Of a stretch of 64,000 nt of DNA, positions 10,032 to 22,211 are shown piece by piece (positions within the stretch are counted from its first letter, which is position 1; the number at the start of each line of letters is the position of its first letter). The notes beneath the pieces were generated by a model. That model was not told the origin of the DNA and ran no database searches. It worked only from the letters and a program-made list of their open reading frames with translations. The position numbers were made by a program, and so were the translations under genes. Source of the DNA: Umbilicaria muhlenbergii. Lineage: Eukaryota > Ascomycota > Lecanoromycetes > Umbilicariales > Umbilicariaceae. The stretch is taken from positions 8,603,431 to 8,667,430 of the forward strand of contig KK106981.1 in assembly GCA_000611775.1 (NCBI GenBank). The letters run 5' to 3'.

Positions 10032-12248
10032 CATCGAGCAGACAATTTAGCCTCTGCCACAATTGACGCAGCCGCTGGTAGCAAACCACTTCGACCGGGT
10101 GCAAGTTCGGCGGGAAGTGCACGGGGAGCTTCTCCACTGCAGTGTAGGGAGATCTACGAGTAGTACCACTACACACCGGTCCGTAGCCTGTCACAGCAGA
10201 GTAAAGTATCCTCGAGGCCGCGGGGCCAGGTCAACTGCGTGATGCTCTGCCAACGCCACAGGGTGCGGCTGTGAAGCTGTGAAGCTGCGAAGCTGCGAAG
10301 CTGACCCATCGTCCATGGTTGTAAGGGATTGAAGGTCGACGAAGGCAATACCTCACTCCCGGGACCATTGAGAGCCCATGAAGTGAATGCGAAAGCGTGA
10401 CTCGGCTATCTTTTTCCTCCGTAGCAGGCATTGCGTGTGCACAAGCGCTGCGCGTCGAGCGGTGCCCTGCATTTTGCGGGGAAAGGCGGCATCGACCTAG
10501 AGTGGATGCACCGGACATGCTCCTTCCTTCCTTACGACGGAAGTAGGAGGTACCGTCGCCATTCTCCACCAGTGTTAGTCATGGCGGCCGGTTTCATCAT
10601 GTCCTTGCATTTCCATTGAGCCTGCATCGAACGCTGAAATACGGTTACAAGGTTGCGCCGGCCTCAGGTCAGGCTTACCTTAAGGTAAGAAAGTACGTTA
10701 GCCGCTCGGAAGATGGAGGATCAGCAAGCTCGTGGCTCTGCTGACGTTTTTGTGCCTGCCAAGCAGCTAGCAAGCAACACCTTATGCAAGCAGGCAGGGT
10801 CATTGGAAGTTGCACAAAAGCACAAGTAGTCTACCTTACCCTAGCTTCACATTAACCTCGGCGCACTTGAAACAACAATATGTCCGAAAGCACCGACGTG
10901 TTTGCCTCACTCGATCTTGCCAAGAGGATACGCCGACCTTCCTTAATTGCTGTTGCGTGCGCCGTCAGAGGACTCGATTGATTTCTGGCTGATCATGGCG
11001 ACGATAGAGACCCGTGATGCGGCCAGACCGGCTGACCTCTTTGGCGTCTTTCTTTTTGATACTCGTCACGTCAACGTTGATCAAGGACTGGAAAGAAGGA
11101 TCGAGCTAAAGCACGCACGGAGCTACCGGGATGATGCAATGCAGTCGGGTTCAGTCGAGGTGGAGCTAAGGTAGGTAAGCGAAGGGAATCCGAGTCGCCA
11201 ATCGCAAGAACCGCAGTCCAAGGGACGGGTATGAGGACGGGTATGAGGACGGGTGCGAGACTACCACGAGTCCTGCTCACTCCCGGCCACTAAGGTACTC
11301 TCGGTCCCAAGCCTCAAGCCTCAAGCCTCAAGCCTCGACGTCTCAACGAAATATTGCCCGGATATGCATCCGCACTGACTCCATCATGATTGTAGAACGT
11401 GAAGCCTGAAACACATTGCTCACGGCAAGATGTCAATGCTGCTTAGCACCACGAACCTGCGCGTCAACACGCCCTTGCACAAGGACGGCCTGGATGTTGT
11501 CGCCGAGCGACAGATCGTGGCCAAAGTACGAGGACACAACGCAGAGAAATCATTCGCTGCGGAACGAACGTCGAGACTCGAGAGGCTCGAGGTATCGGCA
11601 TGAAGCTTCGACTAAGAATCTCGATGGCAACGGTAAGACGGGCACTGGCGAAGCTTCCATTCGATCCACTGGCTAAGCAACGACGCCGGGGTTCTCTAAC
11701 GCACAATTGGCATTTGGCACGGGCAAGAAAGGATCCCCGGACCCACCATGTCTCCTTCTCGCATCTTTCTCTTTTTCTTTTCGCCCGGGGGGAGCAAAGG
11801 GCTCCACCGGCGAGGCTTGAGCCTTTTGCTGCAAGGAAAGGTAAGGGAAGGTCGGTCGTGATGGCGCCAGTAGTAGTGTCCAGTCCTTCTGTTACAAGTA
11901 CCGACTCGCCCTTCGTTTTCGCTCTGGATCCTTTCCTGGATCTCAGGGCTCTTCATTCGCTATCCCTGTTTTGATGCCGCCTTGTGTCTACTGTTGTCTA
12001 CTCTCTTTGTCTATCCCCCCGTCCATCTGCCATTCCATTATAGTTTTAGCCATAAGATCTACGTCATATCAAAATTCAAGTATCCACCACCTCTGCGAAA
12101 TTCACCGTGCTTTGACAAGCCAACCCTGCGGGGCCCAGGATGAGATTCTCCTCGCCATTCTAAAGGAGAGAGAGCTTTTGGATGTGGCGTGTTGGGGGTG
12201 AATCGGCGATATTTCGCAGTCAAGCTGTGAGCATACCCAGCTTGCACC
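10032..12248. other. Long intergenic region upstream of SKN1/KRE6
   Basis: A 2.2-kb stretch with no gene I can support. It contains small tandem repeats: GAAGCTG(C/T) units at about 10270-10302, GGGTATGAGGAC units at about 11224-11255, and AAGCCTC units at about 11307-11335. The last 250 bp before the SKN1 start is CT-rich, as is usual for fungal promoters. Several open frames of 70-125 codons cross it on both strands but look like chance frames in GC-balanced DNA. Confidence 0.5.
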
Positions 12249-14647
12249 ATGGCCACTCCGCCGAAAGTGGCGTCAAGACCTTCAAGTCAAGGATCGTCGT
12301 CGCAAGATGAAGCCGAAGCGCAGCAGTACGGACGTTCTTCGTCGTCACTTGCAGCGGAGGCTGCCTCCGCTGCTCTTCGTGGCGATGGGATTACGGCACT
12401 ACCAGCACTCAGCAAACCACTTTCAGCGTCAAACCAAAGGAAACACAGCCCGCCAGGCCTGGTTACCGGCCCTGGTACCGCGCCGCCACCTCCGCCACCT
12501 CGGCGGCGACAAAGGTCATACGCACCTGCGGTATCGTCGCCATTGAATCCTGCTTCGCCCGAAGGGTCTGTCAAAAGTCGAGATAGCGTCGTTGGTCCCA
12601 GTGAAGATGGACAGAAGGACGGGGCAAACCTTTCGAATACAACCCCAAGTCAGAGCACAGATGCTGTCAGAGCCGCTCCGGTGCCGAGAGGACCTATACC
12701 ACCCGTACCAAGACGTGGACGCAAGAAACCATCGGGATTGGCGGACCTACGGCTACAGCAGTCATCTACCGCACTGAAGCCCCAGGCCCCTCTGACCTTG
12801 AGCGACCTGGGAATGGACTATTCAAGGTATCCATCTCGTAAAGACCAAAGCTCGAATTCAGCGGCTTTGTCGCCTCCGCCGCATTACAGTCGAGCTGTCG
12901 GAACACCACGCACTGCCTTAATCCTGGTCTCACCGACGCCGCACAATCCTTTCAGCGACCCGCCTACCAACGGTGAAGACCCCGAAAAGGACGAGAAAAT
13001 ATTCTCCCCGTTCTTAGATGACCGGATGGGCGCTCCCACCACGGCCGATTACGGTTACGGCTTTCCCATGTACACCGACGAGAAAGAACTCGACGACGAT
13101 ATGCACATGCCTCATCCTGACGACGATATCCAGTTGAAACCGAAGTTCAGTGATTACTTCGCGCGGCGACAACTCTGCTCTCTTCTCGGCATGATTTTAA
13201 TGTTACTAGGCCTCTTATGCGTATTCGTCGTGATGCCAATTCTTACCTACTCCTGCGCTGCTCTTTATAGCTACCCTTACGACACTCCCTTGGATCAGAT
13301 GAGCCACGGTGATGTCGTCGATCCTTCGTCGTGGACCTACGTTAATAGCAGGAAGTACCCTCTTCTTCGAAATATCCGGACAGGATTGATCGATCCGGAC
13401 ACGCCCAAGTCAGCTATGATCAGGCGGAGCATCAAGGGAGATGATTTGCAGCTGGTCTTTAGTGACGAGTTCAATACACCGAATAGGACCTTCTATCCTG
13501 GAGACGATCCCTTTTGGACAGGGGCGAACTTGTGGTACGGGGCGACACAAGATATGGAATGGTATGATCCCGATGCGATATCAACATACGATGGCACTCT
13601 CATTCTTCAACTTGACAAATTCCCAAACCATGGCTTGGATTTTCGATCTGGCATGCTTAATAGTTGGAATCAAATATGCTTCAAGGGCGGTGCACTTGAA
13701 GTATCAATCTCCCTTGCGGGTCCAGGTGGTGTTCCTGGTCTTTGGCCCGGCGCCTGGACCATGGGTAATCTGGGAAGACCCGGATATCAGTCTACTACCG
13801 AAGGTGTTTGGCCTTATACATACGACAGCTGCGATGTCGGCATCACCCCCAATCAATCTTCGACTGATGGAATGTCTATGCTCCCAGGGCAGAAGCTGTC
13901 GTCCTGCACATGCCCCGGCGCGGATCATCCTAGTCCAGGTACTGGTCGCGGTGCCCCTGAAATCGATGTCTTTGAGGCCAGCGCTGATCCAAACCTCAAA
14001 ATCGGTGTTGTTACTCAGTCCTACCAAGTTGCACCGTACGACATCTGGTACCATCCAAATTATGACTTCTTAGAAATTCCAAACTACAACACCACCCAAA
14101 TGAACTCTTACTGTGGAGGCCCGTTCCAGCAAGCGATCTCTGGCACAACGATGCTGAACAATGCTTGGTACGATGGACACCAATACCAGAAGTATGCGTA
14201 CGAGTACACGCCAGGCACTGGTGGAGACGCGCAAATCGGATGGTTCGTAGGGGAAGACATGTCGTACATGATGAACGGGAATGCAATCGGACCCAACGGC
14301 ATCGTCCAAAGCCGGGTCATATCGGAAGAGCCCATGAGCATCATCCTCAATCTAGGCTTCAGTACTGCTTGGACCCAGATCGACTACAAGAATCTCAAGT
14401 TTCCGTCTATGCTGCATGTCGATTATGTGCGGTGGTATCAGCCGTCGGGTTCCATCTCAGTGACTTGTGATCCTCCGGGTTACGAGACAACCAAATATAT
14501 AGCAAACCATCCCAAAGCGTACAATAATCCAAATTTGACCGTGAGTCTACTGTCGGCATCTAGAAGTGAGCTGAGCTAATAAGATTGCAGACATGGGATG
14601 AGACTGGCTATGGCTGGCCCAAACATAGACTGAACAGCAACTGCTGA
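12249..14647 (+). CDS. SKN1/KRE6-family beta-1,6-glucan synthesis protein (GH16-like)
   Basis: Two exons (12249-14540, 14591-14647) give 782 residues. Layout: a long Ser/Pro-rich cytosolic N-terminus (1 to ~300) with a proline run around residue 77; one membrane anchor around 306-332 (LCSLLGMILMLLGLLCVFVVM), giving a type II membrane protein; then a lumenal GH16-like domain. The catalytic-type motif EIDVFEA places acid residues at Glu571, Asp573 and Glu576. Other family blocks are LVFSDEFN, FWTGANLWYGATQDMEWYDPDA, GLWPGAWTMGNLGRPGY, and the ending TWDETGYGWPKHRLNSNC, which only appears after removing the 50-nt intron. Kre6 and Skn1 act in the Golgi/ER in cell-wall beta-1,6-glucan formation. 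Which of the two paralogues it matches cannot be told here. Confidence 0.95.
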
Positions 14648-15504
14648 TTCGTTGAATTTCTGTTGGATACGAGGACCTACCTCACGCAACGCCTTTACCA
14701 CACATGTTATCATCACTGCCATCACAACATTCCGCCGAAGCTCAGTCATATACTTATACTCACCTTTGACAAAGCTTGCTCCTGGTCTTGCTTTTCATTT
14801 ATGCAGCGTGATTCCCCATGCGCACATGGCATCTCATGATATTTATACCCATTTGTTTACTACGTATTACCATCGGTCTAAGGTGTTTTGAGTGCTTCGT
14901 TGGACGTTATTGGGTCGTCGTTAGAAGTCTGCACACAGCAGACGGATCATATTCGGTTCCGGATTCATGTCCATAAAGCGGAAAGCGGAAAAAAGCGGCG
15001 TATATGATTTGTGTGCAGTTCCGGTGTATATACTTACGGGTGTACTGTGACGGAGTATAAAGGGCTTTTGTATATAGTTGTCGGGCAGGCTAGGAGCGTC
15101 AAACCATCTTCATTCTCGTCCATGCGATGAGAATACCTGCTTCATCTCCTATGTATAAGTCCCAAGTGATACCGACCAAAATAGCAGGTACAACCTTCTC
15201 ATTGTCTAATGGAGCCATGGCACCTCGACCGGCACACCTAAGTCTAATTGATGGTGTTTAGCCGACTGAAAGACACCTGTCCCCCTCTCCCAACTCACGA
15301 TGACTAAAATGGAGCAAATCCAAGATAATGCCTCAAGCAGCCACCGATAGAGGACAGGGCTGAGAAAGTATTACCGAACAGGTCGTGGGGCAGTTGTTCG
15401 TTGACTCTCGTTCTCTTGCATACAGTCAAAACATTCAAGGCCCTCTCGGCAGTACTGATACGCCTTTACAGTCTTTGGCTCTTCCAGATCGTTTAATTTT
15501 CTCG
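14648..15504. other. Intergenic, downstream of SKN1/KRE6
   Basis: About 860 bp with the SKN1 3' UTR. I see no further gene; a 79-codon plus-strand frame at 14652-14891 has no recognisable content. Confidence 0.5.
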
Positions 15505-15868
15505 GAACATGAAAAGAAGGAGGAGTGCGCGAAGCTTTAGAAAGGCATTGCCGAGTATGAAGAAGCGGCCCAGAGCCTGGAGAACACTGTCTACATTGTG
15601 AAGGTTGCGAACGAGAACTATGCGGCAAGAGTAGTTTCTCTGCAGAGACAGCAGCAATTTGGGTACGTGGATGAAGATGCTAGGATGATGGCGGGGATAC
15701 GGCTGAATGTGAAGGCGCGGATGGCGTGGTCTTCGGCGGGAGAATGAAGAGCAAGAGCAAAGAATTGCGGTGTTCAGGGATACTGATACTACGCGGCAAC
15801 AGCAGCTGATTATTGAGAGACTGAGCAGTGAGATCAAAGGCGCGCAGCAGAAGAACACAGAGCAGTAG
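15505..15868 (+). pseudogene. Remnant of a coiled-coil protein gene
   Basis: A plus-strand stretch reads as charged helical, coiled-coil-like protein but only in pieces. EHEKKEECAKL is followed by an in-frame TAG at 15538-15540, then GIAEYEEAAQSLENTVYIVKVANENYAARVVSLQRQQQFGYVDED. This frame runs into TGA at 15745-15747. A second frame (ENEEQEQRIAVFRD...QQQLIIERLSSEIKGAQQKNTEQ) takes over around 15735 and ends with TAG at 15866-15868. So at least one nonsense change and one frameshift are present, unless the first stop lies in an undetected intron. I cannot name the parent protein. The minus-strand frames over this region are shadows. Confidence 0.4.
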
Positions 15869-16535
15869 TAATTCGTTTAAAAAGTGAATAGGGACTCTGC
15901 AGTCTTGAAAGATAAGAGAACGAGCGATGGAATCAGGCTCTCGCGGGGTTTAGAGATTGCTGTAGTATATCAGGTCAACATCATTTAGTGGCCGCGAGCA
16001 ATAGGGGATTGGAGATGGTGGGTTTGCGTGTCCCTCATTTGATGTTCCGGCGGGAGGGTGTTGAGATGCGCGGCTCTTCGAGCGGAGAGGTCATCAACAT
16101 CCTTTAGGCGTCACAGACTTCCGCTTGCTGTTGACCCCCAAGTCTACTTCTTCCGCTATGGGCGCGGTCAGGGTTAATTTCCCTTGTTAGGGTTGCGTGT
16201 GAAGCGGCGAAAGAACGCAATCAACGTTGATGGCTGCCATTGCGCGCGGTGCTATTGATGGTTGATCATGCACACAATCTTGAAGCAGCTACACAAAAGC
16301 GCTTTCATGCATGGACTGGCTCTTGGTTGTACTGCATAAGGGTAGAGATGACTTGCTCGAAGGCACCCCTGTGCAAGGTTGAGGGGTGAAGGCTGAGAGC
16401 TCGGCGGCCAAGCGAAGTGGATGTGACATTCGTCTCCACGTGGCAGGCGGCAGACATGCGTATGTCGTAGGCGGACCGTAGCTTGACATACCTTGAGGTA
16501 CCTGGAACTACAGCTCTCTCCACCGATTTGCCACC
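15869..16535. other. Intergenic, END3 promoter side
   Basis: About 670 bp upstream of END3. Nothing recognisable apart from the expected promoter; the sequence just before the ATG (TTGCCACC) is a good fungal translation-start context. Confidence 0.5.
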
Positions 16536-17836
16536 ATGTCCGAGAAAAAGATAGAGCAGTGGGAAGTCGACCGTTACTGGGAGATCTTCTCCTCACTGGC
16601 GAATGGCGGCACACACCTCACTGGTGCTCAGGCAGCCACGGTGCTCAAAAACAGCCAACTAAGAGACGATCAACTCGAGCGGATCTGGGACTTGGCCGAC
16701 GTTGACAATGATGGCAATCTAGATTTCGAGGAGTTTTGCGTTGCGATGCGACTGATCTTTGACTTAGTGAACGGGGTGAGTGGGACCTCACACCCCGGGG
16801 GCTCCCCCAACTCCAGTCGGCGGCCGGCACACACCGTGTCACGCTCGAACCAGGCTGATCGGACTCCTAGGAATACGCAGATGTACCGCAAACTCTCCCC
16901 GACTGGCTCGTACCCGAATCAAAAGCCCATCTGGTGCAAGCCAACCGCGCCCTGACAGGCCGCCAACCCCAATTCGAGCGGGTGGACGATGACGATGATA
17001 CGCCAGGCTTGAAAGACGGCTTTGACTGGTACATGAGCCCAGCAGACAAGTCCAAATACGAAGAAATCTACAACGCGAACAAGACCCCCCGCGGAGACGT
17101 TTACTTCGACGCCCTCGAACCACTCTACTCCTCGCTCGACGTCCCCGACACCGACATCCGCTCCGCATGGAACCTCATCAACCCCTCCGCCTCCCAATCG
17201 ATCTCCAAAGACGCCACCCTGGCATTCCTCCACATCCTGAACAACCGTCACGAAGGCTACCGAATCCCCCGCACCGTCCCCGCCTCGTTACGAGCGTCCT
17301 TCGAGCGCAACCAGATAGACTACCAAGTCGACCGGGTCAAATCCCCCGCCCAGCGTTGGGGCGCCAACGGCGACCACGAAACAAGCACCGGCCGCAAAGC
17401 CAAATTCGGCGACACCTACCTCAGCCGGCTGGGCGTGGGCGGGAAGAGCAGCTACACGCCCGCCGGCACCGACTTCTCCACCACGAAACAAACCGAGGAC
17501 TGGGAGGAAGTGCGGCTCAAGAAGCAACTGGCGGAGCTGGAATCGAAGGTCGAGTCCGTCGAGGCCGCGGCGGCGAAGCGGTCCGGGGGGAGGAGGGAGC
17601 AGAGTAAGCCGGCGCTGGTGAAGAGGGAGTTGGAGCAGTTGCTGGATTACAAGCGGAAGGAGCTGCGAGATATTGAGATGGGCGAGGGGAGGAGTAAGGT
17701 GGGCGCTAGTTTGAAGGGGGTGGCGGATGAGATTGTGATGGTGAGGGAGCAGGTGGAGGGGTTGGAGGCGCACTTGAGGAGGAGGGAGGAGGTGTTGGAG
17801 CAGTTGAGGAGGGAGATTGAAGAAGAGAAGAGGTAG
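16536..17836 (+). CDS. END3: END3, EH-domain actin cytoskeleton/endocytosis protein
   Basis: Two exons (16536-16775, 16871-17836) give 401 residues, a usual length for fungal End3. The first EH domain is at residues ~5-80 with a clear EF-hand-type loop, [13 protein letters not shown]. After the 95-nt intron the text reads [30 protein letters not shown], then [27 protein letters not shown], the start of the second EH domain. The C-terminal ~150 residues are charged, ending in two predicted coiled coils ([18 protein letters not shown] and [21 protein letters not shown]). End3 works with Pan1 and Sla1 at cortical actin patches during endocytic internalisation. It converges with the SNF2 gene. 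Confidence 0.95.
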
Positions 17837-18520
17837 TGTTCTTGTCTGGGTAATCTGTGGACGTTATTTGCTGGGGGTCCGGAGTAAGGCATATGATTCA
17901 GCAGGGAAACGTAGGCGGTGCCCCGGCGCTACAGAGGCCTTGATTGTAAGTGTTCGAGCGTGGAGCAGGCGGCCCCATCTGTAGACCACTGGAGGACGTT
18001 CGCAGGCTATGTCAGATTTATTCGGCGATATAAGATAAGTTAAATGGCGTGCTTGGAAACTTCCCGCACCACTGAGAAATAAGCAACCAACAGCACATTC
18101 ACGTTGAGATGCGGGTACTGTAAGCAGCAAGGTCTCCATTTGTTTGTATCAACACTAAATACCCCAGGCCGGGCTGAGACATCGCGAAACACATGAGATT
18201 TGTTGTCTTTCTATAGAATTGGAAACGTGTGTGTTGTACATATTGACTGGGAACAACAAATGCAACTTATCGCCACGACGCAGTCACCTCGCCCGTACTC
18301 TAAGCATGGGCAGGCAGAGACCTTGGGGACTTCGTGACGCCGCTGTATGAATCGAACAGCAAGACTCACCAGAAGGACTGTAGAGAATCGCGCCTCAATA
18401 CTCCTCCCTGCGCCCACACGTGCTTTTACTGACGCCTTGATGGCATTGCTCCGAAGCATACAAAACACCGTTTGAAGAGGCGGCAAACACCATGGAGAAA
18501 CAAATCAGATGACGTATTGC
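17837..18520. other. Intergenic between convergent END3 and SNF2 genes
   Basis: About 680 bp holding two facing 3' UTRs. No coding or RNA gene recognised. Confidence 0.5.
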
Positions 18521-21234
18521 TTACTGAGCCAGCTGCTCCAACACTCCACCTTCGTCCCGCTTCGTCTCGACCGTCTTGAACTTGTCGCCGCCATCCAAAC
18601 CCTTGGCCGCCCGTACGTACGCCGCGTCGCTGCGATCGGTCAGGATCCTCAACTCTTTGTCGCTCAGGATGTCGGCTCCTTCGCCGATTTCAAAATTCTC
18701 AAAATCGTTTTCTTCCAGCAGCCGAGCCAGTTCCTCGAGGTCGTCTTTCAATGTGGTCGTGATGCTCTTGTAGATCCCCGGCTGGATCACCACGTTGGCC
18801 AGACGTTTCTTGCCGTCCGCTTTCTCCAGGAGGTTCTGCTCGATCGTGCCTTTGGTCGCCAAGCGGTACACAATCACCGGTTTCGTCTGTCCAATGCGGT
18901 GAGCTCGGTCTTGCGCTTGAAGATCCTGCTGCGGGTTCCAGTCGCTGTCAAACAAGATGACCGTGTCCGCGGCCGCCAGGTTGATGCCTTGGCCGCCGGC
19001 TCGAGTACTTAGGAGAAACATCTGGCAGGCCAGGTCCTCGTTGAAGTCCTTGATCTGCTGCCTCCGGTCATCCTGCTTCACTTGCCCATCGATGCGGCAG
19101 ACTTTCCAGCCTTGTCTTAGAACTGCCCAGTCCTGGATGATATCAAGCTGTGTCTTAAACTGTGAGAAGATCAAGACTTTGTGGCCCTTCGAGAAAAGAT
19201 AGGGTACCAGGCGGTCGAGCATGCGCATCTTGCCGGATTCGTTGACTATGCTTTCATCAGGGGTGGCATCGTTCTCCCAGGGCCAGTAGAAGTTGTGAGG
19301 GCTATTGCATGCGAGGCGGAGCTGCATCAGTGGGTTTTGGAGCTTCTTCTGAGCAATCTCCTTCTCTAGGGGGATATATGTTACTCTACAAAGCTCAAAA
19401 GTGTGCGCCAAACATGACTTACTGGCAAGTGCAATGGTCTTCGCTCGGTCTATCTCTTCCTGCTCCTCCTCGTCAATATCTTCGCTCTCACTACTCTCCT
19501 GCTCCATTTGTCTGAAGTATTCGCGGTCACTGAGTTCTTTGTAGCTCTGGCGCTTGCCCTTGGCCTTGCCATTCCGCCCAGAGCGTACACTACTTGCCGG
19601 CGTTGATGCCCTGCTCGATTTGGCGCTTTTGTTCGGCGTTGCAGTGCCACTCTCTGTTTTCCGCTTCAGACTCTGGCTTCGAGTACTATTTGGTGTATTG
19701 ACTCCGCTGTTGCTGATGCGCTCGATGACTTTTTCTTCGAGATACGCTCTACTGTTTCCTTTGATAATCTCTTTGTACAGCTCTTTTTGCGTTGTGGTAA
19801 GAGGTGTATACAGGATATATTCCCGTTTCTTTGGCAAAGACGTCTCGACATCGGTTTTGACTCGCCGAAGCAGAAACGGCCTCAAGACTTTGTGGAGTGC
19901 TGCAACGAGGTTATTCTTCCGCTGCTGTTCGATAACCTCTTTGTGGCCTCCCTTTTCGAGAACTGCGGAGAAGTCGAAATGATTCTCGAAATTCTCATAG
20001 GTGTCAAAAACCTCCGGCATGAGGAAGTTCAAGAGAGACCATAGTTCGGCGAGATTGTTCTGCAACGGTGTTCCGGTAATGAGCAGACGATTGGCCGATC
20101 GATACTGCTTCAGTTCTTTGATGAGCTTGCAGTTGAGGTTCTTCAGCCGATGGCCCTCGTCCTGAAGCATTATCAGTAACGTTCAGCAGGCCTAAAGTTA
20201 CTGTTGATAACCCACAATGATGATAAACTTCCACCCGTGCCGAGAAAGGAACTTCTGATCGTTCATGCAGATCTCATAAGACGTACACACCACCGGGAAC
20301 TTGGCACTATGCTCGTCTCTGAGCTTTTTGCTTCGAATCTCGGCTCTCTGAGCCGGTGTTCCGTGGTACAGGACGACGGGAATAGATGGAGTCCATTTGG
20401 CAAACTCTTCGACCCAATTGCTCAGGGTACTCAAAGGGGCCACGACCAGAAAAGGCCCGGTGGTGCCTTTCTCCCTAAGATATGCAAGAAATGAGATGGT
20501 TTGAATGGTCTTTCCAAGGCCCATCTCATCGGCAAGAATGCCGTTGAGACCATTCTCGTAAAGAGTAGCGAGCCAATAAAGTCCCTCTAGTTGGTAGTTG
20601 CGCATCACGCTTCCGGATACTGTTGTAGGTTGATTGGCTGAACGCGAGATTTGCGCACCAAGTGTGGTAGGTTTGGCTTCGTCTTTGACGTCTTGGGCCG
20701 AGTTCTTAAGCATTTCTCCAATGGAAGATTTGGCGCCGTCTTTGTTCTTCTGAGGTCGACCCCTGGAACGTGTCTGAGCCCTCGATTGATCCTTGTTAGG
20801 TGCTTCTGATACCTGGGCAGCTTGCCCTTTGGTTTGAAATCTGCCTGTCATGGCATCGGCGTAGATCTGTTGGCAAGGTTAGGCGGCGGTAGGCTAGATA
20901 AGACCCAAATGGTGCAGGCGACAAGATTGACGCTTCCTTTCTCACTAACCTGAGCTTTATGAATCAAAAAATCCAGCTGCTTGTTTGCAATTTGTTTTTC
21001 TTTAGCAGGAGCATCCTTCCATTCCTTTTGGGCCTCCTTTCTTGTATTTCGATCCTCGAGCTTACTGGCCTGCTTCATCCGTTTCTCTTCCGCCAACATT
21101 GCGTCCGAGACATCGTTGTACGCCTGCGCAGGTGGCGAATCTGAGGGTGCCGAAGAAGGGGGGCTTGATGGCAGCGATGAAACAGGCTCAAGGGCCTCAT
21201 CACCCGTCGCAGGCGTCATTGGAGTTGAGCTCAT
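18521..21234 (-). CDS. SNF2-family chromatin remodeller, LSH/HELLS/DDM1 type (Irc5/MUS-30-like)
   Basis: Four exons (21234-20950, 20866-20216, 20161-19423, 19365-18521) splice to 2,520 nt, 839 residues. Helicase motifs appear in order: DEMGLGKT (motif I, about residues 208-215), DEGH (motif II, ~313, formed across intron 2), ITGTPLQNN (III), LIFSQFKTQLD (IV), STRAGGQGINLAAAD (V) and QAQDRAHRIGQ (VI). A Ser/Lys-rich insert (TPNSTRSQSLKRKTES to KGKRQSYKELSDREYF) separates the two RecA lobes, and LRLACNSPHNFYWPW is typical of fungal LSH-like proteins. LSH/DDM1 remodellers slide nucleosomes and support DNA methylation in plants and animals; yeast Irc5 and Neurospora MUS-30 are linked to genome stability. 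The third intron (57 nt) is a multiple of three and is easily missed. Confidence 0.9.
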
Positions 21235-22211
21235 GTTTCTATTCCCAGTTATTAGGCCGGATATGTGGGTGGAAGGTGGTTGAGATGAGGAATCGGAAAG
21301 ATGTCAGGGCTAATGCCTTGCGCAGTGCCAAATTACTCTGGACGTGAGCACGTCACGTCTCCAAGTATGGCGGAAACTGGCGGAAACTGCATTAGACAAT
21401 AAGCTACTCCCCCAGACTTTCTCGCTTTTGGACGGACCGGTCTTTCTCACACTTATGTTCCTTCCAGAACGCATTTGCCCCTTGCGGTCCCCCCTACAAG
21501 TTTTGCGTGAGCTTTGGGCCGGAAACTCCAAATCAACCAAACAGACAGCTGCAGATACCAAGTTGGACAAAGACAGCAATTGAATCGATCAGATATCTTT
21601 CTTACTTTCCCTGGTTTCATAGAACAATGTGGGAAACAGCTGTCACAGCCGTCACAGCCGTCACTGTTTGCACTTTGCGACTCTGCGTTGACAGGGATCA
21701 ATCCAAATTCCGTCATCACGTGTTGCGCACGCGTTGGCACGCGTTGGCACGACCATCCTGAGCACTTGAAGCCCTCACAGACTGCACCCTTCATGTTTTG
21801 CCTGAGCAGGTGTCCGAATAAAAGCACACGACCTGTTCAGCAACATGCGAGCCCGTCAATTGCAGAAGGTTCTGAACCAGCGTGAGGCTATTCAACCGTT
21901 TGGGATGCCACTTACGAAGCTTATGGGCTCCATTAACATCCAAAGCTTCAGCCCAAGGCCTAGAGAGCCGTCAACATATCAGGTATCTAGCACCACTACA
22001 GCTACACAGGAATCAAGCTGGTCCTCAAAGGTTTTCTTTTACTCACTGACCGAAATCTACAAGTGGACTCTTCGCTTCGCATTGACCAGACGTATTCCAA
22101 TTGCACCTAAGGTAGATAAGTCTTCTCAGGTACGCCAATGCAAGAAACTACACCAAGTGGCAGCACCTTCCCAATTGGGAGACAAGGGACTGAGTCCAGC
22201 AGTACCGGCCA
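21235..22211. other. Intergenic, upstream of the LSH-like gene
   Basis: About 980 bp between two minus-strand genes. It carries two close MluI-type boxes (listed separately) and a short tandem of CAGCCGTCA at about 21643-21664. Open frames of 80-170 codons cross it, including a plus-strand frame (21845-22351) antisense to the next gene, but none resembles a known protein. Confidence 0.5.
21729..21744. promoter_or_regulatory. Two MCB-like boxes (ACGCGT) upstream of the LSH-like gene
   Basis: ACGCGT occurs at 21729-21734 and 21739-21744, inside a repeated CACGCGTTGG unit, about 500 bp upstream of the LSH-like start codon. ACGCGT is the binding core of the G1/S factor MBF in yeasts. A role in S-phase expression of the remodeller is an inference from sequence only. 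Confidence 0.35.

Noticed and set aside
10032-12248. A hidden gene or tRNA in the long gap before SKN1
   Set aside because: I looked for conserved protein text, splice signals joining frames and tRNA B-box sequence and saw none I could support.
15493-15858. A 121-codon minus-strand frame with a Cys/Leu-rich, signal-like start
   Set aside because: Antisense of the coiled-coil remnant, whose plus-strand text is far more protein-like.
17288-17773. A 161-codon minus-strand frame opposite END3
   Set aside because: Leu/His/Pro-rich shadow of the END3 coiled-coil exon.
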